A stretch of 64,000 nucleotides of DNA from Cladorhizidae sp. MBARI D1340-BT2 (GCA_028752905.1 JAQNBH010000003.1:23685989-23749988); one strand, 5' to 3'; positions 1 to 12,616 are shown, counted from the stretch's first letter. Numbers and translations are program-made. The notes: a model not told the origin generated them from the sequence alone.

Positions 1-290
1 GGCTTTGGAGAGTGGCTTGGGACAGTGGCTTTGTACCAGTGGCTTTGGACATTGGCTTGGGACACTGGCTTTGTACCAGTGGCTTTGGACAGTAGCTTGG
101 GACAGTGGCTTTGTACCATTGGCTTTGGACAGTGGCTTGGGACAGTGGCTTTGAACCAGTGGCTTTGGACAGTGGCTTGGGACAGTTGCTTTGTACCAGT
201 GGCTGTGGACAGTGGCTTGGGACAGTGGATTTGTACCAGTGGCTTTGGACAGTGGCTTAGGACAGCGGCTTTGTACCAGTGGCTTTGGAC

Positions 291-1936
291 AGTGGCTTGG
301 GACAGTGGCTTTGTACCAGTGGCTTTGGACAGTGGCTTGGGACAGTGGCTTTGTACCAGTACCTTTGGACAGTGGCTTGGGACAGTGGCTTTGTACCTGT
401 GGCTTTGGACAATGGCTTGAGACAATGGCTTTGTACCAGTGGCTTTGGACAGTGGCTTGGGACAGTGGCTTTGTACCAGTGGCTTTGGACAGTGGCTTGG
501 GACAGTGGCTTTTTACCAGTGGCTTTGGACAGTGGCTTGGTATGATGGCTTTGTACCAGTGGCTTTGTACAGTGGCTTGGGACAGTGGCTTTGTACCTGT
601 GGCTTTGGACAGTGGCTTGGGACAGTGGCTTTGTACCAGTGGCTTTGGACAGTGGCTTGGGACAGTGGCTTTTTACCAGTGGCTTTGGACAGTGGCTTGG
701 TATGGTGGCTTTGTACCAGTGGCTTTGTACAGTGGCTTGGGACAGTGGCTTTGTACCTGTAGCTTTGGACAGTGGCTTGGGACAGTGGCTTTGTACCAGT
801 GACTTTGGACAATGGCTTGGGACAGTGGCTTTGTACCAGTGGCTTTGGACAGTGGCTTAGGACAGTCGCTTTGTACCAGTGGCTCTTGGGACATGGCTTT
901 GTACCACTGGCTTTGGACAGTGTCTTGGGACAGTGGCTTTGCACCAGTGGCTTTGGACAGTGGTTTGGCACAGTAGCTTTGTACCAGTGGCTTTGGAGAG
1001 TGGCTTGGGACAGTGGCTTTGTACCAGTGGCTTTGGACATTGGCTTGGGACAGTGGCTTTGTAACAGTGATTTTGGTCAGTAGCTTGGACAGTGGCTTTG
1101 TACCATTGGCTTTGGACAGTGGCTTGCGACAGTGGCTTTGTACCAGTGGCTTTGGACAGTGGCTTAGGACAGTCGCTTTGTACCAGTGGCTCTTGGGACA
1201 GTGGCTTGGTACCACTGGCTTTGGACAGTGTCTTGGGACAGTGGCTTTGCACCAGTGGCTTTGGACAGTGGTTTGGGACAGTGGCTTTGTACCATTGGCT
1301 TTGGACAGTGGCTTGGGACAGTGGCTTTGAACCAATGGCTTTCGACAGTGGCTTGGTACAGTGGCTTTGTACCAGTGGCTTTGGACAGTAGCTTGGTACA
1401 GTGGCTTACCAGTGGCTTTGGACAGTGGCTTGGTACAGTGGCTTTTTACCAGTGGCTTTGGACAGTGGCTTGGTACAGTTGCTTTGTACCAGTGGCTTTG
1501 TACAGTGGCTTGGTACAGTGGCTTTGTACCCACTGGCTTTGGACAGTGGCTTGGTACAATGGCTTTGTACCAGCGGCTTTGGACAGTAGCTTGGTACAGT
1601 GGCTTTGTACCAATGGCTTTGTACAGTGGCTTGGGACAGTGGTTTTGTAACTGTGACTTTGGAGAGTGGCTTGGGACAGTGGCTTTGTACCAGTGGCTTT
1701 GGACAGTGGCTTGGGACAGTGGCTTTGTACCAGTGGCTTTGGACAGTGGCTTAAGACAGTGGCTTTGTACCAGTGGCTTTGGACAGTGGCTTGGCTTTAT
1801 AACAGTGGCTTTGGACAGTGGCTTGGAACAGTGGCTTTGTACCAGTTGCTTTGGACAGTGGCTTGGGACAGTAGCTTTGTACCAGTGGCTTTGGACAGTG
1901 GCTTGGGACAGTGGCCTTGTACCAGTGGCTTTGGAG
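291..1936. repeat. 1,646-bp higher-order duplication, copy 1
   Basis: This block is followed directly by a near-identical copy 1,646 bp downstream. Shared private variants include gtacctttggac at 359/2005, the caatggcttgagacaatgg variant near 410/2056, and the shortened piece at 890/2536. The few differences include ggcttggga versus ggcttgaga near 620/2266 and gtggctttg versus gtggatttg near 826/2472. Block edges are approximate, because the underlying 40-bp units match each other anyway. Confidence 0.85.
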
Positions 1937-3582
1937 AGTGGCTTGGGACAGTGGCTTTGTACCAGTGGCTTTGGACAGTGGCTTGGGACAGTGGCTTTGT
2001 ACCAGTACCTTTGGACAGTGGCTTGGGACAGTGGCTTTGTACCTGTGGCTTTGGACAATGGCTTGAGACAATGGCTTTGTACCAGTGGCTTTGGACAGTG
2101 GCTTGGGACAGTGGCTTTGTACCAGTGGCTTTGGACAGTGGCTTGGGACAGTGGCTTTTTACCAGTGGCTTTGGACAGTGGCTTGGTATGATGGCTTTGT
2201 ACCAGTGGCTTTGTACAGTGGCTTGGGACAGTGGCTTTGTACCTGTGGCTTTGGACAGTGGCTTGAGACAGTGGCTTTGTACCAGTGGCTTTGGACAGTG
2301 GCTTGGGACAGTGGCTTTTTACCAGTGGCTTTGGACAGTGGCTTGGTATGGTGGCTTTGTACCAGTGGCTTTGTACAGTGGCTTGGGACAGTGGCTTTGT
2401 ACCTGTAGCTTTGGACAGTGGCTTGGGACAGTGGCTTTGTACCAGTGACTTTGGACAATGGCTTGGGACAGTGGATTTGTACCAGTGGCTTTGGACAGTG
2501 GCTTAGGACAGTCGCTTTGTACCAGTGGCTCTTGGGACATGGCTTTGTACCACTGGCTTTGGACAGTGTCTTGGGACAGTGGCTTTGCACCAGTGGCTTT
2601 GGACAGTGGTTTGGCACAGTAGCTTTGTACCAGTGGCTTTGGAGAGTGGCTTGGGACAGTGGCTTTGTACCAGTGGCTTTGGACATTGGCTTGGGACAGT
2701 GGCTTTGTAACAGTGATTTTGGTCAGTAGCTTGGACAGTGGCTTTGTACCATTGGCTTTGGACAGTGGCTTGCGACAGTGGCTTTGTACCAGTGGCTTTG
2801 GACAGTGGCTTAGGACAGTCGCTTTGTACCAGTGGCTCTTGGGACAGTGGCTTGGTACCACTGGCTTTGGACAGTGTCTTGGGACAGTGGCTTTGCACCA
2901 GTGGCTTTGGACAGTGGTTTGGGACAGTGGCTTTGTACCATTGGCTTTGGACAGTGGCTTGGGACAGTGGCTTTGAACCAATGGCTTTCGACAGTGGCTT
3001 GGTACAGTGGCTTTGTACCAGTGGCTTTGGACAGTAGCTTGGTACAGTGGCTTACCAGTGGCTTTGGACAGTGGCTTGGTACAGTGGCTTTTTACCAGTG
3101 GCTTTGGACAGTGGCTTGGTACAGTTGCTTTGTACCAGTGGCTTTGTACAGTGGCTTGGTACAGTGGCTTTGTACCCACTGGCTTTGGACAGTGGCTTGG
3201 TACAATGGCTTTGTACCAGCGGCTTTGGACAGTAGCTTGGTACAGTGGCTTTGTACCAATGGCTTTGTACAGTGGCTTGGGACAGTGGTTTTGTAACTGT
3301 GACTTTGGAGAGTGGCTTGGGACAGTGGCTTTGTACCAGTGGCTTTGGACAGTGGCTTGGGACAGTGGCTTTGTACCAGTGGCTTTGGACAGTGGCTTAA
3401 GACAGTGGCTTTGTACCAGTGGCTTTGGACAGTGGCTTGGCTTTATAACAGTGGCTTTGGACAGTGGCTTGGAACAGTGGCTTTGTACCAGTTGCTTTGG
3501 ACAGTGGCTTGGGACAGTAGCTTTGTACCAGTGGCTTTGGACAGTGGCTTGGGACAGTGGCCTTGTACCAGTGGCTTTGGAG
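1937..3582. repeat. 1,646-bp higher-order duplication, copy 2
   Basis: Second tandem copy of the preceding block. The length is not a multiple of 40, because both copies carry the same lost 13-bp pieces. The duplication therefore copied an already irregular array segment in one event rather than adding single units. Confidence 0.85.
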
Positions 3583-6563
3583 AGTGGCTTGGGACAGTGG
3601 CTTTGTACCAGTGGCTTTGGACAGTGGCTTGGGACAGTAGCTTTGTACCAGTGGCTTTGGACAGTGGCTTGGGACAGTGGCCTTGTACCAGTGGCTTTGG
3701 AGAGTGGCTTGGGACAGTGGCTTTGTACCAGTGGCTTTGGACATTGGCTTTGGACAGTGGCTTTGTACCAGTGGCTTTGGACAGTAGCTTGGGACAGTGG
3801 CTTTGTACCATTGGCTTTGGACAGTGGCTTGGGACAGTGGCTTTGAACCAGTGGCTTTGGACAGTGGCTTGGGACAGTTGCTTTGTACCAGTGGCTGTGG
3901 ACAGTGGCTTGGGACAGTGGATTTGTACCAGTGGCTTTGGACAGTGGCTTAGGACAGCGGATTTGTACCAGTGGCTTTGGACAGTGGCTTGGGACAGTGG
4001 CTTTGTACCAGTGGCTTTGGACAGTGGCTTGGGACAGTGGCTTTGTACCAGTACCTTTGGACAGTGGCTTGGGACAGTGGCTTTGTACCTGTGGCTTTGG
4101 ACAGTGGCTTGAGACAATGGCTTTGTACCAGTGGCTTTGGACAGTGGCGTGGGACAGTGGCTTTGTACCAGTGGCTTTGGACAGTGGCTTGGGACAGTGG
4201 CTTTTTACCAATGGCTTTGGACAGTGGCTTAGTATGATGGCTTTGTACCAGTGGCTTTGTACAGTGGCTTGGGACAGTGGCTTTGTACCTGTGGCTTTGG
4301 ACAGTGGCTTGGGACAGTGGCTTTGTACCAGTGGCTTTGGACTGTGGCTTGGGACAGTGGCTTTGTACCAGTGGCTTTGGACAGTGGCTTAGGACAGTCG
4401 CTTTGTACCAGTGGCTCTTGGGACATGGCTTTGTACCACTGGCTTTGGACAGTGTCTTGGGACAGTGGCTTTGCACCAGTGGCTTTGGACAGTGGTTTGG
4501 CACAGTAGCTTTGTACCAGTGGCTTTGGAGAGTGGCTTGGGACAGTGGCTTTGTACCAGTGGCTTTGGACATTGGCTTGGGACAGTGGCTTTGTAACAGT
4601 GATTTTGGACAGTAGCTTGGACAGTGGCTTTGTACCATTGGCTTTGGACAGTGGCTTGGGACAGTGGCTTTGAACCAGTGGCTTTGGACAATGGCTTGGT
4701 ACAGTGGCTTTGTACCAGTGGCTTTGGACAGTAGCTTGGTACAGTGGCTTACCAGTGGCTTTGGACAGTGGCTTGGTACAGTGGCTTTTTACCAGTGGCT
4801 TTGGACAGTGGCTTGGTACAGTTGCTTTGTACCAGTGGCTTTGTACAGTGGCTTGGGACAGTGGCTTTGTACCAGTGGCTTTGGACAGTGGCTTGGGACA
4901 GTGGCTTTGTACCAGTGGCTTTGGACAGTGGCTTGGGACAGTGGCTTTGTACCAGTGGCTTTGGACAGTGGCTTGGACAGTCGCTTTGTACCAGTGGCTT
5001 TGGACAGTGGCTTGGGACAGTGGCTTTGTACCAGTGACTTTGGACAGTGTCTTGGGACAGTGGCTTTGTACCAGTAGCTTTGGACAGTGGCTTGGGACAG
5101 TCGCTTTGTACCAGTGGCTCTTGGGACAGTGGCTTTGTACCACTGGCTTTGGACAGTGTCTTGGGACAGTGGCTTTGCACCAGTGGCTTTGGACAGTGGT
5201 TTGGGACAGTGGCTTTGTACCAGTGGCTTTGGAGAGTGGCTTCGGACAGTGGCTTTGTACCAGTGGCTTTGGACATTCGCTTGGGACATTGGCTTTGTAA
5301 CAGTGATTTTGGGCAGTAGCTTGGGACAGTGACTTTGTACCATTGGCTTTGGACAGTGGCTTGGGACAGTGGCTTTGAACCAGTGGCTTTGGACAGTGGT
5401 TTGGTACAGTGGCTTTGTACCAGTGGCTTTGGACAGTATCTTGGTACAGTGGTTTACCAGTGGCTTTGGACAGTGGCTTGGTACAGTGGCTTTTTACCAG
5501 TGGCTTTGGACAGTTGCTTGGTACAGTTGCTTTGTACCAGTGGCTTTGTACAGTGGCTTGGGACAGTGGCTTTGTACCAGTGGCTTTGGACAGTGACTTG
5601 GGACAGTGGCTTTGTACCAGTGGCTTTGGACAGTGCCTTGGGACAGTGGCTTTGTACCAGTGGCTTTGGACAGTGGCTTGGGACAGTCGCTTTGTACCAG
5701 TGGCTTTGGACAGTGGCTTGGGACAGTGGCTTTGTACCAGTGACTTTGGACAGTGTCTTGGGAAAGTGGCTTTGTACTAGAGGCTTTGGACAGTGGCTTG
5801 GGACAGTGGCTTTGTACCAGTGGCTTTGGACATTGGCTTGGGACAGTGGCTTTGTACAAGTGGCTTTGGACAGTAGCTTTGTACCAGTGGCTTTGGACAG
5901 TTGCTTGGTACAGTGGCTTTGTACCAGTAGCTTTGGACAGTAGCTTGGTACAGTGTCTTTGTACCAGTGTCTTTGGACAGTGGCTTGGTACAGTGGCTTT
6001 GTACCACTGGCTTTGGACAGTGGCTTGGGACAGTGGCCTTGTACCAGTGGCTTTGGAGAGTGGCTTGGGACAGTGGCTTTGTACCAGTGGCTTTGGACAT
6101 TGGCTTGGGACAGTGGCTTTGTACCAGTGGCTTTGGACAGTAGCTTGGGACAGTGGCTTTGTACCATTGGCTTTGGACAGTGGCTTGGGACAGTGGCTTT
6201 GAACCAGTGGCTTTGGACAGTGGCTTGGGACAGTTGCTTTGTACCAGTGGCTGTGGACAGTAGCTTGGGACAGTGGCTTTGTACCAGTGGCTTTGGACAG
6301 TGGCTTAGGACAGCGGCTTTGTACCAGTGGCTTTAGACAGTGGCTTGGGACAGTGGCTTTGTACCAGTGGCTTTGGACAGTGGCTTGGGACAGTGGCTTT
6401 GTACCAGTACCTTTGGACAGTGGCTTGGGACAGTGGCTTTGTACCTGTGGCTTTGGACAGTGGCTTGAGACAGTGGCTTTGTACCAGTGGCTTTGAACAG
6501 TGGCTTGGGACAGTGGCTTTGTACCAGTGGCTTTGGACAGTGGCTTGGGACAGTGGCTTTTTA
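3135..6563. repeat. 3,429-bp higher-order duplication, copy 1
   Basis: Variants in this block recur exactly 3,429 bp downstream. Examples are tacccactgg near 3174/6603, ggctttataaca near 3440/6869, gtggcgtggga near 4146/7575, and the ggcttcggac variant near 5240/8669. The block overlaps the end of the 1,646-bp copy 2, so this duplication is probably the later event. Edges are approximate. Confidence 0.87.
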
Positions 6564-9500
6564 CCAGTGGCTTTGTACAGTGGCTTGGTACAGTGGCTTT
6601 GTACCCACTGGCTTTGGACAGTGGCTTGGTACAATGGCTTTGTACCAGCGGCTTTGGACAGTAGCTTGGTACAGTGGCTTTGTACCAATGGCTTTGTACA
6701 GTGGCTTGGGACAGTGGTTTTGTAACTGTGACTTTGGAGAGTGGCTTGGGACAGTGGCTTTGTACCAGTGGCTTTGGACAGTGGCTTGGGACAGTGGCTT
6801 TGTACCAGTGGCTTTGGACAGTGGCTTAAGACAGTGGCTTTGTACCAGTGGCTTTGGACAGTGGCTTGGCTTTATAACAGTGGCTTTGGACAGTGGCTTG
6901 GAACAGTGGCTTTGTACCAGTTGCTTTGGACAGTGGCTTGGGACAGTAGCTTTGTACCAGTGGCTTTGGACAGTGGCTTGGGACAGTGGCCTTGTACCAG
7001 TGGCTTTGGAGAGTGGCTTGGGACAGTGGCTTTGTACCAGTGGCTTTGGACAGTGGCTTGGGACAGTAGCTTTGTACCAGTGGCTTTGGACAGTGGCTTG
7101 GGACAGTGGCCTTGTACCAGTGGCTTTGGAGAGTGGCTTGGGACAGTGGCTTTGTACCAGTGGCTTTGGACATTGGCTTTGGACAGTGGCTTTGTACCAG
7201 TGGCTTTGGACAGTAGCTTGGGACAGTGGCTTTGTACCATTGGCTTTGGACAGTGGCTTGGGACAGTGGCTTTGAACCAGTGGCTTTGGACAGTGGCTTG
7301 GGACAGTTGCTTTGTACCAGTGGCTGTGGACAGTGGCTTGGGACAGTGGATTTGTACCAGTGGCTTTGGACAGTGGCTTAGGACAGCGGATTTGTACCAG
7401 TGGCTTTGGACAGTGGCTTGGGACAGTGGCTTTGTACCAGTGGCTTTGGACAGTGGCTTGGGACAGTGGCTTTGTACCAGTACCTTTGGACAGTGGCTTG
7501 GGACAGTGGCTTTGTACCTGTGGCTTTGGACAGTGGCTTGAGACAATGGCTTTGTACCAGTGGCTTTGGACAGTGGCGTGGGACAGTGGCTTTGTACCAG
7601 TGGCTTTGGACAGTGGCTTGGGACAGTGGCTTTTTACCAATGGCTTTGGACAGTGGCTTAGTATGATGGCTTTGTACCAGTGGCTTTGTACAGTGGCTTG
7701 GGACAGTGGCTTTGTACCTGTGGCTTTGGACAGTGGCTTGGGACAGTGGCTTTGTACCAGTGGCTTTGGACTGTGGCTTGGGACAGTGGCTTTGTACCAG
7801 TGGCTTTGGACAGTGGCTTAGGACAGTCGCTTTGTACCAGTGGCTCTTGGGACATGGCTTTGTACCACTGGCTTTGGACAGTGTCTTGGGACAGTGGCTT
7901 TGCACCAGTGGCTTTGGACAGTGGTTTGGCACAGTAGCTTTGTACCAGTGGCTTTGGAGAGTGGCTTGGGACAGTGGCTTTGTACCAGTGGCTTTGGACA
8001 TTGGCTTGGGACAGTGGCTTTGTAACAGTGATTTTGGACAGTAGCTTGGACAGTGGCTTTGTACCATTGGCTTTGGACAGTGGCTTGGGACAGTGGCTTT
8101 GAACCAGTGGCTTTGGACAATGGCTTGGTACAGTGGCTTTGTACCAGTGGCTTTGGACAGTAGCTTGGTACAGTGGCTTACCAGTGGCTTTGGACAGTGG
8201 CTTGGTACAGTGGCTTTTTACCAGTGGCTTTGGACAGTGGCTTGGTACAGTTGCTTTGTACCAGTGGCTTTGTACAGTGGCTTGGGACAGTGGCTTTGTA
8301 CCAGTGGCTTTGGACAGTGGCTTGGGACAGTGGCTTTGTACCAGTGGCTTTGGACAGTGGCTTGGGACAGTGGCTTTGTACCAGTGGCTTTGGACAGTGG
8401 CTTGGACAGTCGCTTTGTACCAGTGGCTTTGGACAGTGGCTTGGGACAGTGGCTTTGTACCAGTGACTTTGGACAGTGTCTTGGGACAGTGGCTTTGTAC
8501 CAGTAGCTTTGGACAGTGGCTTGGGACAGTCGCTTTGTACCAGTGGCTCTTGGGACAGTGGCTTTGTACCACTGGCTTTGGACAGTGTCTTGGGACAGTG
8601 GCTTTGCACCAGTGGCTTTGGACAGTGGTTTGGGACAGTGGCTTTGTACCAGTGGCTTTGGAGAGTGGCTTCGGACAGTGGCTTTGTACCAGTGGCTTTG
8701 GACATTCGCTTGGGACATTGGCTTTGTAACAGTGATTTTGGGCAGTAGCTTGGGACAGTGACTTTGTACCATTGGCTTTGGACAGTGGCTTGGGACAGTG
8801 GCTTTGAACCAGTGGCTTTGGACAGTGGTTTGGTACAGTGGCTTTGTACCAGTGGCTTTGGACAGTATCTTGGTACAGTGGTTTACCAGTGGCTTTGGAC
8901 AGTGGCTTGGTACAGTGGCTTTTTACCAGTGGCTTTGGACAGTTGCTTGGTACAGTTGCTTTGTACCAGTGGCTTTGTACAGTGGCTTGGGACAGTGGCT
9001 TTGTACCAGTGGCTTTGGACAGTGACTTGGGACAGTGGCTTTGTACCAGTGGCTTTGGACAGTGCCTTGGGACAGTGGCTTTGTACCAGTGGCTTTGGAC
9101 AGTGGCTTGGGACAGTCGCTTTGTACCAGTGGCTTTGGACAGTGGCTTGGGACAGTGGCTTTGTACCAGTGACTTTGGACAGTGTCTTGGGAAAGTGGCT
9201 TTGTACTAGAGGCTTTGGACAGTGGCTTGGGACAGTGGCTTTGTACCAGTGGCTTTGGACATTGGCTTGGGACAGTGGCTTTGTACAAGTGGCTTTGGAC
9301 AGTAGCTTTGTACCAGTGGCTTTGGACAGTTGCTTGGTACAGTGGCTTTGTACCAGTAGCTTTGGACAGTAGCTTGGTACAGTGTCTTTGTACCAGTGTC
9401 TTTGGACAGTGGCTTGGTACAGTGGCTTTGTACCACTGGCTTTGGACAGTGGCTTGGGACAGTGGCCTTGTACCAGTGGCTTTGGAGAGTGGCTTGGGAC

Positions 9501-9992
9501 AGTGGCTTTGTACCAGTGGCTTTGGACATTGGCTTGGGACAGTGGCTTTGTACCAGTGGCTTTGGACAGTAGCTTGGGACAGTGGCTTTGTACCATTGGC
9601 TTTGGACAGTGGCTTGGGACAGTGGCTTTGAACCAGTGGCTTTGGACAGTGGCTTGGGACAGTTGCTTTGTACCAGTGGCTGTGGACAGTAGCTTGGGAC
9701 AGTGGCTTTGTACCAGTGGCTTTGGACAGTGGCTTAGGACAGCGGCTTTGTACCAGTGGCTTTAGACAGTGGCTTGGGACAGTGGCTTTGTACCAGTGGC
9801 TTTGGACAGTGGCTTGGGACAGTGGCTTTGTACCAGTACCTTTGGACAGTGGCTTGGGACAGTGGCTTTGTACCTGTGGCTTTGGACAGTGGCTTGAGAC
9901 AGTGGCTTTGTACCAGTGGCTTTGAACAGTGGCTTGGGACAGTGGCTTTGTACCAGTGGCTTTGGACAGTGGCTTGGGACAGTGGCTTTTTA
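6564..9992. repeat. 3,429-bp higher-order duplication, copy 2
   Basis: Immediate tandem continuation of copy 1, essentially identical where I compared it. Register is lost just after 9,992: here the unit reads on into the ggcttgttatgg variant, whereas copy 1 at the same offset runs into the start of copy 2. High identity over 3.4 kb implies a recent event, or gene-conversion-like homogenisation. Confidence 0.87.
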
Positions 9993-11124
9993 CCAGTGGC
10001 TTTGGACAGTGGCTTGTTATGGTGGCTTTGTACCAGTGGCTTTGTACAGTGGCTTGCGACAGTGGCTTTGTACCTGTGGCTTTGGACAGTGGCTTGGGAC
10101 AGTGGCTTTGTACCAGTGACTTTGGACAGTGGCTTGGGACAGTGGCTTTGTACCAGTGCTTTGGACAGTGGCTTAGGACAGTCGCTTTGTACCAGTGGCT
10201 CTTGGGACATGGCTTTGTACCACTGGCTTTGGACAGTGTCTTGGGACAGTGGCTTTGCACCAGTGGCTTTGGACAGTGGTTTGGCACAGTAGCTTTGTAC
10301 CAGTGGCTTTGGAGAGTGTCTTGGGACAGTGGCTTTGTACCAGTGGCTTTGGACATTGGCTTGGGACAGTGGCTTTGTAACAGTGATTTTGGACAGTACC
10401 TTGGACAGTGGCTTTGTACCATTGGCTTTGGACAGTGGCTTGGGACAGTGGCTTTGAACCAGTGGCTTTGGACAATGGCTTGGTACAGTGGCTTTGTACC
10501 AGTGGCTTTGGACAGTAGCTTGGTACAGTGGCTTACCAGTGGCTTTGGACAGTGGCTTGGTACAGTGGCTTTTTACCAGTGGCTTTGGACAGTGGCTTGG
10601 TACAGTTGCTTTGTACCAGTGGCTTTGTACAGTGGCTTGGGACAGTGGCTTTGTACCAGTGGCTTTGGACAGTGGCTTGGGACAGTGGCTTTGTACCAAT
10701 GGCTTTGGACAGTGGCTTGGGACAGTGGCTTTGTACCAGTGGCTTTGGACAGTGGCTTGGGACAGTCGCTTTGTACCAGTGGCTTTGGACAGTGGCTTGG
10801 GACAGTGGCTTTGTACCAGTGACTTTGGACAGTGTCTTGGGAAAGTGGCTTTGTACCAGTGGCTTTGGACAGTGGCTTGGGACAGTGGCTTTGTACCAGT
10901 GGCTTTGGACATTGGCTTGGGACAGTGGCTTTGTAGCAGTGGCTTTGGACAGTGGCTTTGTACCAGTGTCTTTGGACAGTGGCTTGGTAAAGTGGCTTTG
11001 TACCACTGGCTTTGGACTGTGGCTTGGTACAATTGCTTTGTATCAGCGGCTTTGGACAGTAGATTGGGACAGTGGCTTTGTACCAGTGGCTTTGGACAGT
11101 GGCTTAGGACAGTGGCTTTGTACC

Positions 11125-11155
11125 AGTGGCTTTGGACATGTTTAGCTCAAGACAG
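11125..11155. other. Junction between the 40-bp minisatellite and the 924-bp satellite
   Basis: The last minisatellite piece reads ggctttggacatg and passes directly into gtttagctcaagacagag, which is the interior of a satellite monomer (normally gctaacatgtttagctcaag). The bases acatg are compatible with both arrays, so the join has about 5 bp of microhomology. No spacer, target duplication or transposon end is visible. Confidence 0.8.
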
Positions 11156-11851
11156 AGAACACTGAGAGATACCTATCTTGCAAGTCCATTACAGTGAAGT
11201 GTGCAGAATATATGGATGTTTGGTATCAACAGAGAGCACAGAGAGAGTCCTATCTTAATAGCTATATATCAAGTTTATTCAGTGAAGTGTGGAGAATCTA
11301 TGAAGCTAATCTGTTTAGCATCAAGAGAGAGCAGAGAGAAACCTATCTTATGATTCTATCAAGTCTATTACTGTGAAGTATGCAGAATATACGGATGTTT
11401 GGTATCAAGAGAGAGAACAGAGAGAGGCCTACCTTTAGAGCTATATATCAAGTTTATTCAGTGAAGTGTGGAGAATCTATGAAGCTAACCTGTTTAGCAT
11501 CAAGAGAGAGCAGAGAGAAACCTATCTTGTGATTCTATCAAGTCCATTACTGTGAAGTATGCAGAATATACATATGTTTGGTATCAAGAGAGAGAACAGA
11601 GAGAGGCCTACCTTTAGAGCTATATATCAAGTCTATTCAGTGAAGTGTGGAGAATCTATAAAGCTAACATGTTTAGCTCAAGATAGAGAACACTGAGAGA
11701 TACCTATCTTGCAAGTCCATTACAGTGAAGTGTGCAGAATATATGGATGCTTGGTATCAAGAGAGAGCACTTGGAGAGTCCTATCTTAATAGCTATATAT
11801 CAAGTCTATTCAGTGAAGTGTGGATAATCTACGAAGCTAACATGTTTAGCA
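11139..11851. repeat. Border of the 924-bp satellite: monomers without the inserted segment
   Basis: About 710 bp of ~84-90-bp monomers starts mid-monomer at the junction. Boundaries marked by caagt fall at 11181, 11270, 11360, 11449, 11539, 11628, 11712 and 11801. A standard unit carries only about 536 bp of monomers between consecutive inverted-repeat segments, so the border holds at least one extra two-monomer block. Sequences here are more divergent than inside the array (for example gctaatctgttt, tacatatgtttgg). This is typical of a satellite edge that escapes homogenisation. Confidence 0.82.
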
Positions 11852-11875
11852 TCAAGTAAGAGTACAATTCATAAC

Positions 11876-12233
11876 TGCCCTAATTAACAAGACCAAAGTC
11901 CCAGATTTTGTCAACTGATAGAGAAGGCCCTTATCTGCAACATGTGAACAGATTATCAATAAATGCAGTGGTTTTTCACTGGCAGGCCACCGCTTTGGCA
12001 ACTGGAAAACGCCAAGTAGAATCCCAAACCTTACCACTTCAAATCACTATAACTTGCTAATACTTAGAGTACTCAAAATTTTGGCACGTACAAAAGACAG
12101 ATAATTAGAAGGGCTATCCGGTTATATAAAAATTATCTTTTTGGGGTAAAGTGTACAAAAGTTATGAGCTTCATGGCAAAAAAAACAATATTTTTGGGGG
12201 GGAAATGAGAAACATATAGACCAAATTAGGGCA
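11876..12233. repeat. Inverted-repeat-bounded segment, leftmost copy
   Basis: This 358-bp segment starts with TGCCCTAATT and ends with its reverse complement AATTAGGGCA. The same structure recurs in each later unit (a representative copy at 22474-22832 is described separately). Being next to the array edge, this copy is useful for judging the ancestral sequence; it reads ggttatataaaaa where most copies read ggtgatataaaaa. Confidence 0.8.
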
Positions 12234-12612
12234 AATATCAAGATAGAGAACACATAATGAAACCTATCATTCGAATCATATCAAGTCCATTACAGTGAAG
12301 TGTGCAGAATATTATGGATGTTTGATATCAACAGAGAGCACAGAGAGAGACCTATCTTAATAGCTATATATCAAGTTTATTCAGTGAAGTGTGGAGAATC
12401 TACGAAGCTAACCTGTTTAGCATCAAGAGAGAGCAGAGAGAAACCTATCTTGTGATTCTATCAAGTCCATTACTGTGAAGTATGCAGAATATACATATGT
12501 TTGGTATCAAGAGAGAGAACAGAGAGAGGCCTACCTTTAGAGCTATATATCAAGTCTATTCAGTGAAGTGTGGAGAATCTATGAAGCTAACATGTTTAGC
12601 TCAAGATAGAGA

Positions 12613-12616
12613 ACAC
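12613..12616. repeat. Target-site duplication, left copy (acac)
   Basis: The acac before the left LTR is repeated after the right LTR at 16909-16912. Uninterrupted satellite units read gagaacactgagag at this place, so the duplication is explained by insertion there. It could be 5 bp (aacac) if the LTR ends one base earlier. Confidence 0.85.

Larger units (their letters stand above)
1..11138. repeat. 40-bp minisatellite array with nested 13/13/14-bp substructure
   Basis: The whole stretch is a tandem array of a 40-bp unit made of three related pieces: ggctttggacagt, ggcttgggacagt and ggctttgtaccagt. Each piece starts with ggctt and ends in cagt, so the 40-mer probably arose from a 13-14-bp ancestor. 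The consensus is about 55% GC and the plus strand is about two-thirds G+T, a strong strand asymmetry. About 275-280 units fit. The register is intact for the first ~880 bp; later units show occasional loss or gain of one 13-bp piece (for example near 890, 1085, 1410, 4980). The array begins before the window. All three forward frames and parts of the reverse strand are stop-poor because the unit lacks stops and 40 is not a multiple of 3. I see no start context, splice signals or codon pattern suggesting a gene. Confidence 0.97.
11852..12616. repeat. First 924-bp satellite unit, interrupted by the retrotransposon
   Basis: The unit anchor (tcaagtaag) is at 11852, its inverted-repeat segment at 11876-12233, and monomers run to gagaacac at 12616, where the LTR element begins. 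The sequence resumes at 16909. Anchor to next anchor is 11852 to 17071; subtracting the 4,292-bp element and 4-bp duplication leaves 923 bp, a normal unit. Confidence 0.9.

Noticed and set aside
673..4211. Long reverse-strand frames of up to about 630 codons (for example 2319-4211) and many forward frames in the 40-bp array
   Set aside because: They follow from a stop-free 40-bp unit, exist in several overlapping frames on both strands, and have no independent gene signals.
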